Under the pieces are notes generated by a model. It was not told the DNA's origin and searched no databases. It saw nothing but the letters and a program-made list of their open reading frames with translations. Below are positions 17,823 to 25,895 of a stretch of 64,000 nucleotides of DNA, piece by piece. Positions within the stretch are counted from its first letter, which is position 1. Every line of letters begins with the position of its first letter. The translations under genes were made by a program, and so were the position numbers. This DNA comes from Sediminibacterium sp. KACHI17 (GTDB taxonomy: Bacteria > Bacteroidota > Bacteroidia > Chitinophagales > Chitinophagaceae), in assembly GCF_040362915.1 (NCBI RefSeq), contig NZ_AP029612.1, forward strand, positions 620,001 to 684,000, written 5' to 3'.

Positions 17823-17830
17823 TATTTTTG
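17823..17830 (+). promoter_or_regulatory. TAnnTTTG -7 box four bases before an ATG
   Basis: TATTTTTG, then TGGC, then the ATG at 17835 of the small membrane protein. A TGG at 17804-17806 may serve as a weak -33 element. Confidence 0.6.
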
Positions 17831-17834
17831 TGGC

Positions 17835-18161
17835 ATGTTGACTAAAGAGGAACTTGATTTTTTGGATTATTGGGAGAAAAACAGCCTACAACAGAAACAC
17901 AGTACACGTCCATTCATGATCGGACTCTCAGCCGGATTTGTTCTGGGTATTAGTTTGATCGCTGTGGTTTTTTCGGGTTGGTATGAAAGAGCCAATATGG
18001 TGGCCAATTCGAGATTGAGTTCCTTTGTGTTTCTTTTGGCGATATTGGGTATCTCCTTTTTCATGGCATTTATGTACCGAAAGTTTCGTTGGGAAACCAA
18101 TGAACAACGCTATAGGGAGTTGTTGGCCAGAAAAAAAACACTTGAAAAAAAAGAAGTATAA
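17835..18161 (+). CDS. Small two-helix membrane protein, unknown function
   Basis: A 108-residue protein: a charged N-terminus (MLTKEELDFLDYWEKN), a first transmembrane helix around residues 27-48 (MIGLSAGFVLGISLIAVVF), a second around 60-80 (SFVFLLAILGISFFMAFMY), and a basic/acidic C-terminal helix ending KKTLEKKEV. Both termini are probably cytoplasmic. I do not recognise a named family. The start is supported by a TATTTTTG box four bases upstream. It lies 53 bases before the FKBP gene on the same strand. Confidence 0.75.
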   Translation: MLTKEELDFLDYWEKNSLQQKHSTRPFMIGLSAGFVLGISLIAVVFSGWYERANMVANSRLSSFVFLLAILGISFFMAFMYRKFRWETNEQRYRELLARKKTLEKKEV

Positions 18162-18214
18162 GCAGCCCCACGGGCTAAAAAATGGTCTTAACCGTAAAAC
18201 AGACGAATTTATAC

Positions 18215-18679
18215 ATGAAAAGAGCTTTATTGTTATTGAGTTTAGGAATTGTAACCCTCTTTGTTTCTTGTGGAAAGCAGGATAAAGGATGTGAACCCAA
18301 AACACCTGCATCGGAGAGAGCGGAAATGGTGGCCTATTGTCAGGCAAATGGGATCAACTTTACGGAGCACTCGAGTGGAATACTTTATGAAATTGTATCA
18401 ACTGGTTCAGGCATCACACCTACCATTAATAACCTGGTTTTTGCTGTATATACTGGAAAACTTTTGAACGGAACTCAATTTGATGCTACTGCAAACCCGA
18501 TCAGCTTTCCTTTGAGTGGTGTGATTGAGGGCTGGAAGATCGGTATTCCGCTTATCCAGAAGAGCGGCAGGATCAAAATGGTGATACCATCGGCTTTGGC
18601 ATATAGCTGTACCGGATCAAACTCGATTCCACCGAATAGTCCGCTTTTCTTTGATGTAACGTTAACAGACGTAAAATAA
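18215..18679 (+). CDS. FKBP-type peptidyl-prolyl isomerase lipoprotein
   Basis: Proline isomerase predicted to be a lipoprotein: MKRALLLLSLGIVTLFVSC carries a lipobox Cys19. The start at 18215 was chosen because it places the signal at the N-terminus. The FKBP domain covers the second half: the opening GILYEIVSTGSG, VYTGKLLNGTQFDAT, the FPLSGVIEGWKIGIPLIQKSG pocket segment and IPSALAY, ending IPPNSPLFFDVTLTDV. It is about 155 residues, a minimal FKBP. It probably helps fold exported proteins, consistent with SecDF next door, though the genes have separate promoters. Confidence 0.9.
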   Translation: MKRALLLLSLGIVTLFVSCGKQDKGCEPKTPASERAEMVAYCQANGINFTEHSSGILYEIVSTGSGITPTINNLVFAVYTGKLLNGTQFDATANPISFPLSGVIEGWKIGIPLIQKSGRIKMVIPSALAYSCTGSNSIPPNSPLFFDVTLTDVK

Positions 18680-18686
18680 ATAACGG

Positions 18687-18713
18687 GTTTGGCGGGATCA
18701 TATCCCGCCAAAC
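18687..18713 (+). terminator. Hairpin terminator after the FKBP gene
   Basis: Perfect 12-base stem GTTTGGCGGGAT/ATCCCGCCAAAC with a CAT loop, starting eight bases after the stop codon. The following sequence has only a weak T-run. Confidence 0.75.
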
Positions 18714-18854
18714 TTATGTTCACAACTGTGTATAAACCCGTTTATTGAGCGCCTTCATATTCGATGAAACCCCTATCCAACAAGACTTTCTATCTATTTT
18801 ATACCCCCAAAGCTTCAAACTTGGCGGAACTGGTAAATTTCATTACCATTCCCC

Positions 18855-18862
18855 TATCTTTG
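18855..18862 (+). promoter_or_regulatory. TAnnTTTG -7 box for secDF
   Basis: TATCTTTG, 33 bases before the secDF ATG. TGG at 18831-18833 is a weak -33 candidate. Confidence 0.55.
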
Positions 18863-18895
18863 CCGCTCTAAAATTTTTTGAAAACCCTTACCGAT

Positions 18896-21800
18896 ATGCA
18901 ACTGAAAGGTTTAGTGCGATTTTTTGCGATTGCCCTGATTTTAATCTGCCTCTACCAGTTATCTTTTACCTGGTTTGTACGCAGCCACGAAAAAGCCATG
19001 GATGAAAAGGCGCAAGCCTGGATCTCCCGCTTCCCTACTCCGGAACAAAAATACCCCGGGAACAAAGAACTACAGGCGATCTACGCCGACAGCCTTTCTG
19101 AAGTAAAAAAGGAAAGATTGCAGCGTCTACTCGACAGTACCAAAGACACCAAGCTGGCTTTTGGTTTAACGACGTACCGCAGTGCGAAAGAAAAAGAACT
19201 CATGTTGGGTCTGGATCTGCAAGGTGGTATGAGCGTGACTATGGAAGTAGGATTGGATGGCTTGATCAAATCACTGGCCAACTTTACCAAAGACCCTGTC
19301 TTCAATAAAGCATTGGATGCTGCAGTTGCGCGTAAAGCTAATAGTGGTGCGAACTTGATCACTTTATTCCGTGAAGAATACAAGAAACAGAATCCTTCCG
19401 GTAACCTCGCTCCTTTTTTTGCTACACGTAGCAATGGAAAAGTGAAGTTTGATGCTTCTGATGATGCAGTAGCGAACTACCTGAATGATCAGGCTACCGC
19501 TGCTTTCAACAATACATTCCGAATCTTGCGTACACGTATCGACCGTTTTGGTGTGGCATCTCCTACCATCAATCCTGATCCCGCAAAAGGTATCATCAAT
19601 ATTGAACTGGCAGGTGTCAATGATAAAGAGCGTGTAAGATCTTATTTACAATCTACTGCCAATCTTCAGTTCTTCGAAGTATATACTTTTGAGAGCCGCG
19701 ATCTGCAAGAAGGTTTAGTAGCTGCTGATAAAGCAGTTCAGGATTACCTGAATGGTTCAGCACAAACTACACCGGCTGATACCACAAAAGCAGCCACTAC
19801 AGCAACCACCACTGCTGATACTACTAAAACTGCGACCATCTCTGGTATTAAAAAAGATGCAAAGACAACCGCTGCAACTACTACACCAAAAGATAGTCTG
19901 AACCAAAATCCGATCGCCAGATTGATCCAATTCTCTCAGCCTTATCAAGATCAGGGTGGTAAAGTGATCTATCCGGCTGCTTTGGGTTATATCCAAGCGA
20001 AAGATACCGGTACACTGAATGATTATTTGAAACTTGATTTCGTGAAAGCGAAATTCCCTTCTAACCTGGTATTCATGTATGGCAAAACAGAATCTTCTGA
20101 TGCCAATATGAAAGATATTCTGGCTTTCTATGCGATCAAAACATTAGATAATGGCCAGGCTGAATTGGAAGGCGATCATATCTCTAGCGCTGCTCAGGAT
20201 TTTGATGAGCGTGGACGTATCGCTATCAAAATGAACATGGATAAAGTGGGTAGCAATATCTGGGCTAAAATGACCACACGTAATGTGGGCAAGCCGATCG
20301 CTATCGTATTGGATAATTTTGTTTATTCTGCACCGAATGTGAATGATCCAATCACTACCGGTAACTCACAGATCAGTGGTAACTATACTTTAAAAGAAGC
20401 ACAAGATCTATCTGAGATCCTTGAAAGCGGTAAACTGCCTGCTCCTGCTAAAATCGTTCAGGAACAACAAGTAGGTCCTACCTTGGGTAGCGAATCTGTA
20501 AAAGGCGGTGCTCTTTCTTTCGGTATCTCATTCTTGGTGATCTTCGTATTGATGCTGGTTTACTTTAATACCGGCGGATGGGTGGCTAACATCGCCCTGA
20601 TCCTTAACCTACTGTTCACTGTGGGTATCCTCAGTGCACTTGGATTTACCTTAACCGCTCCTGGTATTGCAGGTCTGGTACTGACCATCGGTATGGCAGT
20701 GGATACCAACGTAATCATCTTTGAGCGTATCAAAGAGGAAATAACCAAAGGAAAAGGTTATCAAGCTGCTGTGAATGATGGTTACAAACGTTCATTGGCT
20801 CCTGTACTCGATGGACATATCACTACTTTATTAACCGCTATTATCCTTGCCTATTTTGGATTAGGTCCGGTATTAGGTTTCGCTACCACACAGATCATTG
20901 GTATTCTGTTGTCATTATTCTGCGGTATCCTGGTATCTCGTCTGATCACTGACTGGTATACGAATAAGAATCGTCACTTTGAATATTTCACAGGATTATC
21001 TAGAAAGATCTTCCAAAAAGCCGCTTTCAAATTCATTGAATACAGAAAAGTTGCTTATGCAATTTCTATCGTGATCTTCTTACTGGGTGTATCTACCTTC
21101 TTCAATGGCTTTGATCAAGGTGTGGAATTCGCAGGTGGACGTAGCTATACCATTAAGTTTGATAAGCCTGTGAATGTTGAAGAAGTGCGTGATCAGTTGA
21201 AAGTTACTTTCGGCGAATCACCCATCATCAAAACAGTAAACAGTAATAACCAGCTTAACATCACTACTTCTTATAAAATTGAAGAAACCGGCAACAATGT
21301 AGATTCTTTGGTTGAACGCATGTTGTATACCGGCTTACAGAAGCAGTTGCCACAAGGCTTAAGTTTCAATGAATTTGAAACAAAGTATAAGCAAAGCTCT
21401 CAGACCGTATTACCTACGATCTCTGATGACTTGAAAGCCGGTGCTACACAAGCTACCATCTTCGCACTCATCGTGATCTGTTTGTATATCTTCATCCGTT
21501 TCCGTGATTGGAGATACTCATTGGGTACGATCTTCTCTTTGATGCACGACGTATTTGTTACGTTGATCGTTTTCAGTTACGCGCGTACTATTGTACCATT
21601 CCCATTAGAAATCGACCAGCATTTTATTGCTGCGATCTTGACGGTGATCGGTTTCTCAATGAATGATACAGTGATCGTGTATGACCGTATCCGTGAAGAC
21701 AGCGGTATGATGAAAGGTGTTAACAATGCAACGATTATCAATAAAGCGATCAATGAAACATTGAGCCGTACCATTATGACCTCTCTCACCGTATTCTTAA

Positions 21801-21967
21801 CCCTGTTGATCCTCTTCATCTTTGGTGGTGAAGTGACCAGAGGTTTTGCATTCGCCATGATGATCGGGGTATTCACTGGTACTTACTCTTCTATCTTCGT
21901 AGCAGCTCCGATCTTGGTAGACTTTGCTAAAAACAAACCATTAGGTAAGGCTACTGAAAAGAAATAA
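18896..21967 (+). CDS. secDF: Fused protein translocase subunit SecDF
   Basis: Single-chain SecD-SecF that uses proton motive force to finish export through SecYEG. About 1023 residues from the ATG at 18896 (MQLKGLVRFFAIA). N-terminal helix, then the SecD block ELMLGLDLQGGMSVTMEV, a periplasmic domain including RTRIDRFGVASPTI, membrane block with GLVLTIGMAVDTNVIIFERIKEE, then the SecF half with GVEFAGGRSYTIKF and IGFSMNDTVIVYDRIRED. A Thr/Ala-rich, low-complexity insert occupies roughly residues 287-335 in the periplasmic domain. The fused form is standard in Bacteroidota. Its transcript ends at a strong shared terminator. Confidence 0.97.
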   Translation: MQLKGLVRFFAIALILICLYQLSFTWFVRSHEKAMDEKAQAWISRFPTPEQKYPGNKELQAIYADSLSEVKKERLQRLLDSTKDTKLAFGLTTYRSAKEKELMLGLDLQGGMSVTMEVGLDGLIKSLANFTKDPVFNKALDAAVARKANSGANLITLFREEYKKQNPSGNLAPFFATRSNGKVKFDASDDAVANYLNDQATAAFNNTFRILRTRIDRFGVASPTINPDPAKGIINIELAGVNDKERVRSYLQSTANLQFFEVYTFESRDLQEGLVAADKAVQDYLNGSAQTTPADTTKAATTATTTADTTKTATISGIKKDAKTTAATTTPKDSLNQNPIARLIQFSQPYQDQGGKVIYPAALGYIQAKDTGTLNDYLKLDFVKAKFPSNLVFMYGKTESSDANMKDILAFYAIKTLDNGQAELEGDHISSAAQDFDERGRIAIKMNMDKVGSNIWAKMTTRNVGKPIAIVLDNFVYSAPNVNDPITTGNSQISGNYTLKEAQDLSEILESGKLPAPAKIVQEQQVGPTLGSESVKGGALSFGISFLVIFVLMLVYFNTGGWVANIALILNLLFTVGILSALGFTLTAPGIAGLVLTIGMAVDTNVIIFERIKEEITKGKGYQAAVNDGYKRSLAPVLDGHITTLLTAIILAYFGLGPVLGFATTQIIGILLSLFCGILVSRLITDWYTNKNRHFEYFTGLSRKIFQKAAFKFIEYRKVAYAISIVIFLLGVSTFFNGFDQGVEFAGGRSYTIKFDKPVNVEEVRDQLKVTFGESPIIKTVNSNNQLNITTSYKIEETGNNVDSLVERMLYTGLQKQLPQGLSFNEFETKYKQSSQTVLPTISDDLKAGATQATIFALIVICLYIFIRFRDWRYSLGTIFSLMHDVFVTLIVFSYARTIVPFPLEIDQHFIAAILTVIGFSMNDTVIVYDRIREDSGMMKGVNNATIINKAINETLSRTIMTSLTVFLTLLILFIFGGEVTRGFAFAMMIGVFTGTYSSIFVAAPILVDFAKNKPLGKATEKK

Positions 21968-21984
21968 TCCGTAGCTCATCACAT

Positions 21985-22019
21985 AAAAAAATCCCCTTGT
22001 CATTGACAAGGGGATTTTT
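21985..22019. terminator. Bidirectional rho-independent terminator
   Basis: AAAAATCCCCTTGTCA/TGACAAGGGGATTTTT, perfect stem with A/T tracts both sides, between secDF (+) and the A-type carrier gene (-). Confidence 0.93.
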
Positions 22020-22036
22020 ATTTAAAAAGAAAAAAA

Positions 22037-22381
22037 TTAAACTGCAAAAGAGGTGCCACATCCGCAGGTCTTACTGGCATTGGGGTTCGTAAAAGTGAAC
22101 CCACGACTGTTCAATCCACCCTGCCAATCAATTTCCATCCCATAGAGGTATAACTGATGACTTTTATTCATGACGCAACGAATGCCTTCAATTTCGAAAT
22201 GTTCGTCTTCATCAGTAGGCTGATCAAATCCCAATACATAGGTCATACCGCTGCAACCCCCACCCTTAACGCCTACACGCAGGAATTGACTTTGATCAAA
22301 ACCCTCTTCATTCATCAAGCGACGTAATTCATTGATCGCGCCTTCCGTTAAACTCACCGGTGTTCCTGTGATCGTACTCAT
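22037..22381 (-). CDS. A-type Fe-S cluster carrier (IscA/SufA/ErpA family)
   Basis: Receives and delivers Fe-S clusters in maturation of cytoplasmic Fe-S proteins such as MiaB in this window. The 114-residue protein starts at 22381 (MSTITGTPVSLTEGAINELRRLM), set by homology to the family start. The three ligand cysteines are present: GGGCSGM and the C-terminal CGCG. Which of IscA, SufA or ErpA it represents cannot be told from sequence alone, and no suf/isc operon surrounds it. Confidence 0.93.
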   Translation of the reverse strand: MSTITGTPVSLTEGAINELRRLMNEEGFDQSQFLRVGVKGGGCSGMTYVLGFDQPTDEDEHFEIEGIRCVMNKSHQLYLYGMEIDWQGGLNSRGFTFTNPNASKTCGCGTSFAV

Positions 22382-22399
22382 AAAAAATCCATTTAGATA

Positions 22400-22407
22400 C
22401 AAATTTA
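22400..22407 (-). promoter_or_regulatory. TAnnTTTG -7 box for the A-type carrier
   Basis: TAAATTTG on the minus strand, 18 bases before the ATG at 22381. Confidence 0.55.
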
Positions 22408-22467
22408 CAAGGTTTCGCCAAAATGGGACCGTAAGGACTTTTTCGAGAATGGAAATTAGTTTTTATT

Positions 22468-22568
22468 AGTTGACAGTTGTTAGATGACAGTTGACAGTGA
22501 GTAAAACCTTGTTTAATTTGTCTTATCCCTTAATTTTCCTATCAACTGTCATCTAACAACTGTCAACT
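22468..22568. repeat. Long inverted repeat (TTGACAGTTG words) between divergent promoters
   Basis: Arms 22468-22495 and 22541-22568 pair at 27 of 28 positions; loop 45 bases. Each arm has TTGACAGTTGTTAGATGACAG-type repeated words. It lies between the minus-strand box at 22400-22407 and the plus-strand box at 22601-22608, so it is upstream of both genes and cannot be a 3' terminator of either. Confidence 0.85.
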
Positions 22569-22600
22569 CTTCTCCCTGCTCACTCTCGGCTTTTCTGTGC

Positions 22601-22608
22601 TATTTTTG
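22601..22608 (+). promoter_or_regulatory. TAnnTTTG -7 box
   Basis: TATTTTTG, 14 bases before the ATG at 22623. Confidence 0.5.
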
Positions 22609-22622
22609 ACGAAAATCTGGAT

Positions 22623-23126
22623 ATGCTGGATATGACAACATTGTTGACGGTTGTGATCGGATTGATGATCGCGGGCTTCGCAGGATACTTATTCTATCTA
22701 CAAAGAAAAAATCAACGTGAAGAGCAGCATTCAAAGAAGACTTCGGTTGCTCTTCAGTTACAAGCATATGAACGATTGGCATTGCTAACAGATCGCATCG
22801 CCTTGCCCAATCTGATCAGTCGCTTGGGTAACCCTGATGTGAATGCCAGTGAAATGCAGTTTTTACTGACGAAAAATATCAAAGATGAATTTGACTATAA
22901 CATTTCACAACAGATCTATGTTTCTCCTGAAATATGGAATGCGATCAGAAATCTGAAAGAGAATAATTTATTGATTATCCATCGGGTCGGCACATCTGTA
23001 CCCAGCATGGCTTCTGCTGCTACCCTTAACCGTGCCATTCTTGAATACCTGATGCAGGATCCAAAAGCAAATTTGCATGAAGTAGTCAGCGAAGCGCTGA
23101 GTTATGAAGCCAAGAAACTGTTTTAA
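22623..23126 (+). CDS. Membrane-anchored conserved protein, unknown function
   Basis: A 167-residue protein with one N-terminal transmembrane helix (TTLLTVVIGLMIAGFAGYLF, about residues 5-25) followed by a basic stop-transfer stretch and a cytoplasmic helical domain starting VALQLQAYERLALLTDRIALPNL. The mix of charged helices (LLTKNIKDEFDYNISQQIYVSPEIW) looks like a conserved Bacteroidota family, but I cannot name it with confidence. It directly precedes the mutase gene (72 bases, with an inverted repeat between). ATG at 22635 is an alternative start. Confidence 0.72.
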   Translation: MLDMTTLLTVVIGLMIAGFAGYLFYLQRKNQREEQHSKKTSVALQLQAYERLALLTDRIALPNLISRLGNPDVNASEMQFLLTKNIKDEFDYNISQQIYVSPEIWNAIRNLKENNLLIIHRVGTSVPSMASAATLNRAILEYLMQDPKANLHEVVSEALSYEAKKLF

Positions 23127-23129
23127 CAA

Positions 23130-23178
23130 GTGAGTAGTTAGTAGTCAATAAAAAACTTACTCACTACTCACTATTCAC
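23130..23178. repeat. Intergenic inverted repeat (GTAGTGAGTAG words)
   Basis: Left GTGAGTAGTTAGTAGTCAATAA (23130-23151) pairs with the complement of 23157-23178 at about 18 of 22 positions around a 5-base loop. It begins four bases after the previous stop codon. Confidence 0.7.
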
Positions 23179-23198
23179 AAAACTCTAGGTCTATAAAT

Positions 23199-24752
23199 AT
23201 GAAAAAGATAACTACCGACAGCGGCATTGATATCAAAGAAGTGTATTATCCTGCTGATCTCCCCAATACTGAGCAGGAAAAGCCGGGAAGTTTTCCTTAT
23301 ACCAGAGGTGTGCAACCGGATATGTATCGTGGTAAATTATGGACGATGCGTCAGTATGCCGGATTTTCAACTGCAGAAGAAAGTAATAAGCGCTATCATT
23401 ATTTGTTATCACAAGGTGTAATGGGATTGAGTGTGGCATTTGATCTACCCACACAAATAGGATATGACAGTGATCATGCATTAGCAGAAGGTGAAGTGGG
23501 TAAAGTGGGTGTAGCAATCGATAGCTTGGAAGATATGGAAACCCTTTTCAAGGGGATACAATTGGAGCAGGTCAGCACTTCCATGACCATCAATGCTACC
23601 GGATTTATCTTACTGGCTTTTTATGTGGCACTTGCCAAAAAGCAGGGCGCAGATCTGAAGAAGATCAGTGGTACGATTCAGAATGATATCCTGAAAGAAT
23701 ATGCTGCGAGAGGAACTTATATCTATCCTCCCAAACCTTCTATGCGTATCATCACTGACATCTTTGAATGGTGTAGTAAAGAATTGCCTAAGTGGAATAC
23801 CATCTCCATATCAGGATATCATATTCGTGAAGCAGGAAGCACTGCTGTGCAGGAAATCGCCTTTACATTGAGTAATGGTAAAGCCTATGTAAAAGCTGCT
23901 ATCGACAAAGGACTTGATATCAATGTTTTTGGTAAACGTCTCTCCTTTTTCTTCAATGCACACAATAATCTCTTTGAAGAAATTGCAAAATTCAGAGCGG
24001 CCAGAAAAATGTGGGCAACCATGATGAAAGAATTGGGTGCTACAGACGAAAAAGCAATGATGCTTCGCTTTCATACCCAAACAGGTGGCGCCACACTCAC
24101 AGCACAACAACCTTTGAATAATATTTGTCGTGTCACCATTCAAACACTTGCTGCTGTATTAGGCGGAACGCAAAGTTTACATACCAATGGTTATGATGAA
24201 GCCCTCAGTTTACCAACTGAAGAAGCGGCACGTATTGCCTTGCGTACACAGCAAATTGTGGCTTTTGAGAGCGGAGCACCTGACACAGTTGATCCTTTGG
24301 CAGGAAGTTATTTCATTGAGTCATTGACCAAAGAAGTAGAAGACAAAGCCTGGCAGCTAGTCGAAAAAATTGACGCTATGGGCGGAAGTGTGGCTGCAAT
24401 CGAAGAAGGATTTATGCAGGATGAGATCGCACGTAGTGCCTATGAATACCAACGTAATATTGAGAGTGGTGAAAAGATCATTGTTGGGGTGAATAAATTT
24501 CAGGTGCAAGAGACAAACAATACCCCTGTATTTAAGATTGATGATAGTATTCGTCAGGTTCAAAGTGATAAACTCAAATCACTCAGATCAAGAAGAGATC
24601 AGGTTAAAGTAGATGCTTGTTTACAGGCAATATCTCAGGCCGCACAAACAAATGAAAACCTCATGCCACTGGTGATAGAAGCAGTTGAAAACTATGCAAC
24701 ATTGGGTGAGATATCGGATACTTTAAGAAAAGTCTTTGGAGAATATCAATAG
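23199..24752 (+). CDS. Methylmalonyl-CoA mutase-type large subunit, without B12 domain
   Basis: Catalytic TIM-barrel subunit of an adenosylcobalamin-dependent acyl-CoA mutase. The 517 residues correspond to the barrel only; the C-terminal cobalamin-binding domain is absent, so a separate small B12-binding subunit must exist elsewhere. Motifs: [52 protein letters not shown] and [11 protein letters not shown]. By alignment from memory, Tyr53 and Arg171 match MCM Tyr89 and Arg207, the residues reading the methylmalonyl carboxylate (isobutyryl-CoA mutases have Phe and Gln), and His208 matches catalytic His244. It is followed 9 bases later by a GNAT gene. Function: methylmalonyl-CoA/succinyl-CoA interconversion is favoured. 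Confidence 0.9.
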   Translation: MKKITTDSGIDIKEVYYPADLPNTEQEKPGSFPYTRGVQPDMYRGKLWTMRQYAGFSTAEESNKRYHYLLSQGVMGLSVAFDLPTQIGYDSDHALAEGEVGKVGVAIDSLEDMETLFKGIQLEQVSTSMTINATGFILLAFYVALAKKQGADLKKISGTIQNDILKEYAARGTYIYPPKPSMRIITDIFEWCSKELPKWNTISISGYHIREAGSTAVQEIAFTLSNGKAYVKAAIDKGLDINVFGKRLSFFFNAHNNLFEEIAKFRAARKMWATMMKELGATDEKAMMLRFHTQTGGATLTAQQPLNNICRVTIQTLAAVLGGTQSLHTNGYDEALSLPTEEAARIALRTQQIVAFESGAPDTVDPLAGSYFIESLTKEVEDKAWQLVEKIDAMGGSVAAIEEGFMQDEIARSAYEYQRNIESGEKIIVGVNKFQVQETNNTPVFKIDDSIRQVQSDKLKSLRSRRDQVKVDACLQAISQAAQTNENLMPLVIEAVENYATLGEISDTLRKVFGEYQ

Positions 24753-24761
24753 TTCAGATGT

Positions 24762-25325
24762 ATGTATACGATACAGTTAGCCAACACACATAAAGATTTA
24801 CAGGAAATAGCAGCACTCTCTTCAGTCAATCTGCGTACCATTGTCAGTGAAACCGAAAAGGCAGCACAAGGTTTCCTCACTTGGGAATACACTGAAAAAT
24901 TGTTGCAGGATATGCATGAAATTGCGCCCAGTGTCATCGCAAAGTGGAATGACCAAGTAGTAGGCTATGCACTAGTAGCTACACATGCAATGTCAGGAGT
25001 GCATGCAGAAATGAACGTGATGCTGAACAATCTTGCCACTTTAACCTATCAAGGCAAGCCGATGAACGACTATAAGTACTACATGATGGGACAAATATGT
25101 ATAGCAAAAGAGCATCGTGGACAAGGCTTGTTCGATCAGTTGTATGAATATCATCGAAAGGTCAATAGTGATCAGTATGATATCCTACTCACAGAAGTAT
25201 CAACTTCCAACCACCGCTCTTTGAGAGCACACGAGCGAGTTGGATTTAAAACCATCCACACCTATCATGATCATATGGATGAATGGAATGTAGTAGTATG
25301 GGATTGGAGGAAAGAAGCAAACTGA
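24762..25325 (+). CDS. GNAT family N-acetyltransferase
   Basis: A 187-residue single-domain acetyltransferase. The acetyl-CoA binding region is QICIAKEHRGQGLFDQLYEYHR (R-G-Q-G-L loop), followed by the strand-helix LLTEVSTSNHRSLRAHERVGFK typical of GNATs. The acceptor is unknown. It starts nine bases after the mutase stop, so is probably co-transcribed with it, which could point to an acyl-CoA-linked role, though the pairing may be incidental. It ends at a strong hairpin. Confidence 0.86.
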   Translation: MYTIQLANTHKDLQEIAALSSVNLRTIVSETEKAAQGFLTWEYTEKLLQDMHEIAPSVIAKWNDQVVGYALVATHAMSGVHAEMNVMLNNLATLTYQGKPMNDYKYYMMGQICIAKEHRGQGLFDQLYEYHRKVNSDQYDILLTEVSTSNHRSLRAHERVGFKTIHTYHDHMDEWNVVVWDWRKEAN

Positions 25326-25370
25326 TGAATGTAGAATGTCCAACTCCGAAATTGGACATTCTACATTGAT
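25325..25370. terminator. Convergent-gene hairpin (GAATGTAGAATGTCC word), terminator-like
   Basis: Arms 25325-25343 and 25352-25370 pair at 17 or more of 19 positions around an 8-base loop, overlapping the GNAT stop codon. It shares the word-repeat architecture of the other intergenic elements (GAATGTAGAATGT) but could act as a bidirectional terminator between the GNAT (+) and Pmp3-like (-) genes. T-tracts are absent. Confidence 0.7.
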
Positions 25371-25376
25371 TATTTA

Positions 25377-25799
25377 TCAGCCTAATACAACGATCAACGC
25401 ATAAATAACACCCGGTAACCAGAATAGCAAAGTAAGCAATACGCTTAACCAGAATTTACCATTCAGTTCTCCTTGATGAAGTCCAACAGCTAAAGGTGGC
25501 AACAACACGGCAAGAATAGCCAGCAATACTGTATTGGTTTGTACATCACTTCCTGCTTTTTTTGCAGCTTTATATTCTCTTGCGATCTTTTTTACTTCTT
25601 TGATCCTCGCTTTTCGTTCAGTCCTGCTTAAGCTCTTGAATTCACGAATAGCATCTTCCACCACTACATCATTCATTACAGGAGCTTGTTGTGTTGTGAC
25701 TTCTTTTTTACCGGATATGACTTCGGTAGGCTCTGTGATACTGCTATTGGCAGATAACACGATGCTCACAGCCATTAAACTCAAACTGATCTTTTTCAT
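25377..25799 (-). CDS. YqaE/Pmp3-family membrane protein with N-terminal extension
   Basis: The last ~50 residues form the Pmp3/YqaE proteolipid domain: LLAILAVLLPPLAVGLHQGELNGKFWLSVLLTLLFWLPGVIYAL, two transmembrane helices. Standard members are only 50-60 residues, but this one has 140. The extra N-terminus has a signal-like stretch (MKKISLSLMAVSIVLSAN) and then a strongly basic helix (SLSRTERKARIKEVKKIAREYKAAKKAG). Pmp3-type proteins affect membrane potential or stress tolerance in other organisms. The role here is unknown. Confidence 0.85.
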   Translation of the reverse strand: MKKISLSLMAVSIVLSANSSITEPTEVISGKKEVTTQQAPVMNDVVVEDAIREFKSLSRTERKARIKEVKKIAREYKAAKKAGSDVQTNTVLLAILAVLLPPLAVGLHQGELNGKFWLSVLLTLLFWLPGVIYALIVVLG

Positions 25800-25895
25800 A
25801 TAAAAAGTTTAGAGTCTGAAATTAAATAAAAAAATCATGCATTGTAAATTAAATCTGTCAGGCATTAATTCAGTAATTTCCCTTTAAATACCAAT

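Noticed and set aside
23199..24752. Isobutyryl-CoA mutase assignment
   Set aside because: Tyr and Arg occupy the two specificity positions where ICM has Phe and Gln.
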